Shown: positions 5,245-5,311 of the stretch, in pieces
How the letters are laid out: every line of letters begins with the position of its first letter
How positions within the stretch are numbered: the first letter of the stretch is position 1
DNA from: CBDUQP01 sp965369385
GTDB lineage: Bacteria; Planctomycetota; Phycisphaerae; SM23-33
DNA: 5,311 nt
Direction: 5' to 3'
Assembly (NCBI GenBank): GCA_965369385.1
Contig: CBDUQP010000184.1
Location: forward strand, 1-5,311
The notes under the pieces: model-generated
What the model was told of the DNA's origin: nothing
Databases searched by the model: none
Seen by the model: the letters and a program-made list of their open reading frames with translations, nothing else
Position numbers and translations under genes: made by a program

Positions 5245-5311
5245 TCTATATGACCGCGGCGCGGCTCGCCAAGCCGCTCGCCACACCTGTCCTGCACAGC
5301 TTCAGCGACGC
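5241..5311 (+). CDS. Start of an unidentified gene translationally coupled to cinA (partial)
   Basis: An ATG at 5241 overlaps the cinA stop in the arrangement ATGA and opens a frame that runs to the window edge (MIYMTAARLAKPLATPVLHS and on). Purine-rich GGAAAG at 5224-5229 lies 11 nt upstream; a second in-frame ATG is at 5250. Only about 23 residues are visible and I do not recognise them. The 4-nt overlap is typical of coupled operon genes, which is the main support. Confidence 0.5.
   Translation, partial: MIYMTAARLAKPLATPVLHSFSD

Noticed and set aside
4801..5286. 161-codon minus-strand frame opposite the PncC domain of cinA
   Set aside because: This is shadow coding in a GC-rich gene; the plus-strand CinA reading is unambiguous.

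Overview
The window is ordinary bacterial chromosome, moderately GC-rich by eye, with well spaced genes on both strands. The combination of a 3D-domain protein with a YCxCxKCCGK motif, a solitary HicB-like protein, an aminothiazoline-carboxylate-hydrolase-like protein and this style of CinA suggests a planctomycete, perhaps of the Phycisphaerae. That placement rests on remembered protein style and is low to moderate confidence.

Left part (1-1900). The 3' end of a Cys-rich L-2-amino-thiazoline-4-carboxylate-hydrolase-like gene is followed by a strong intrinsic terminator (395-438). A stretch with no recognised gene comes next, then a good sigma70-type promoter (634-661). A leader of about 170 nt follows that looks structured. 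It leads into a secreted 3D-domain protein, probable cell-wall lytic enzyme family, starting at TTG 838. This gene converges with a small FmdB-type zinc-ribbon gene on the minus strand. Between their stop codons sits a palindromic, MITE-like element of about 158 bp bounded by CTAG duplications. The two CTAG copies supply the TAG stops of both convergent genes.

Middle part (1900-2780). A promoter for the zinc-ribbon gene can be seen at 1933-1961. About 500 bp without a recognisable gene follows, and then a 68-residue solitary HicB-like protein with no HicA partner nearby.

Right part (2780-5311). A complete XerD-type tyrosine recombinase (minus strand) is divergent from a complete cinA (plus strand). 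Their roughly 250-bp shared intergenic region holds a candidate cinA promoter and small repeats. The last codons of cinA overlap (ATGA) a new reading frame that runs off the window.

The two places most worth a second look are the insertion at the shared stop codons (1458-1623) and the leader of the 3D-domain gene (668-850). In that leader, the ribosome binding site and TTG start can be hidden by a hairpin that competes with a longer-range pairing. I see no CRISPR array, tRNA, rRNA, defence island or multi-gene novel system.
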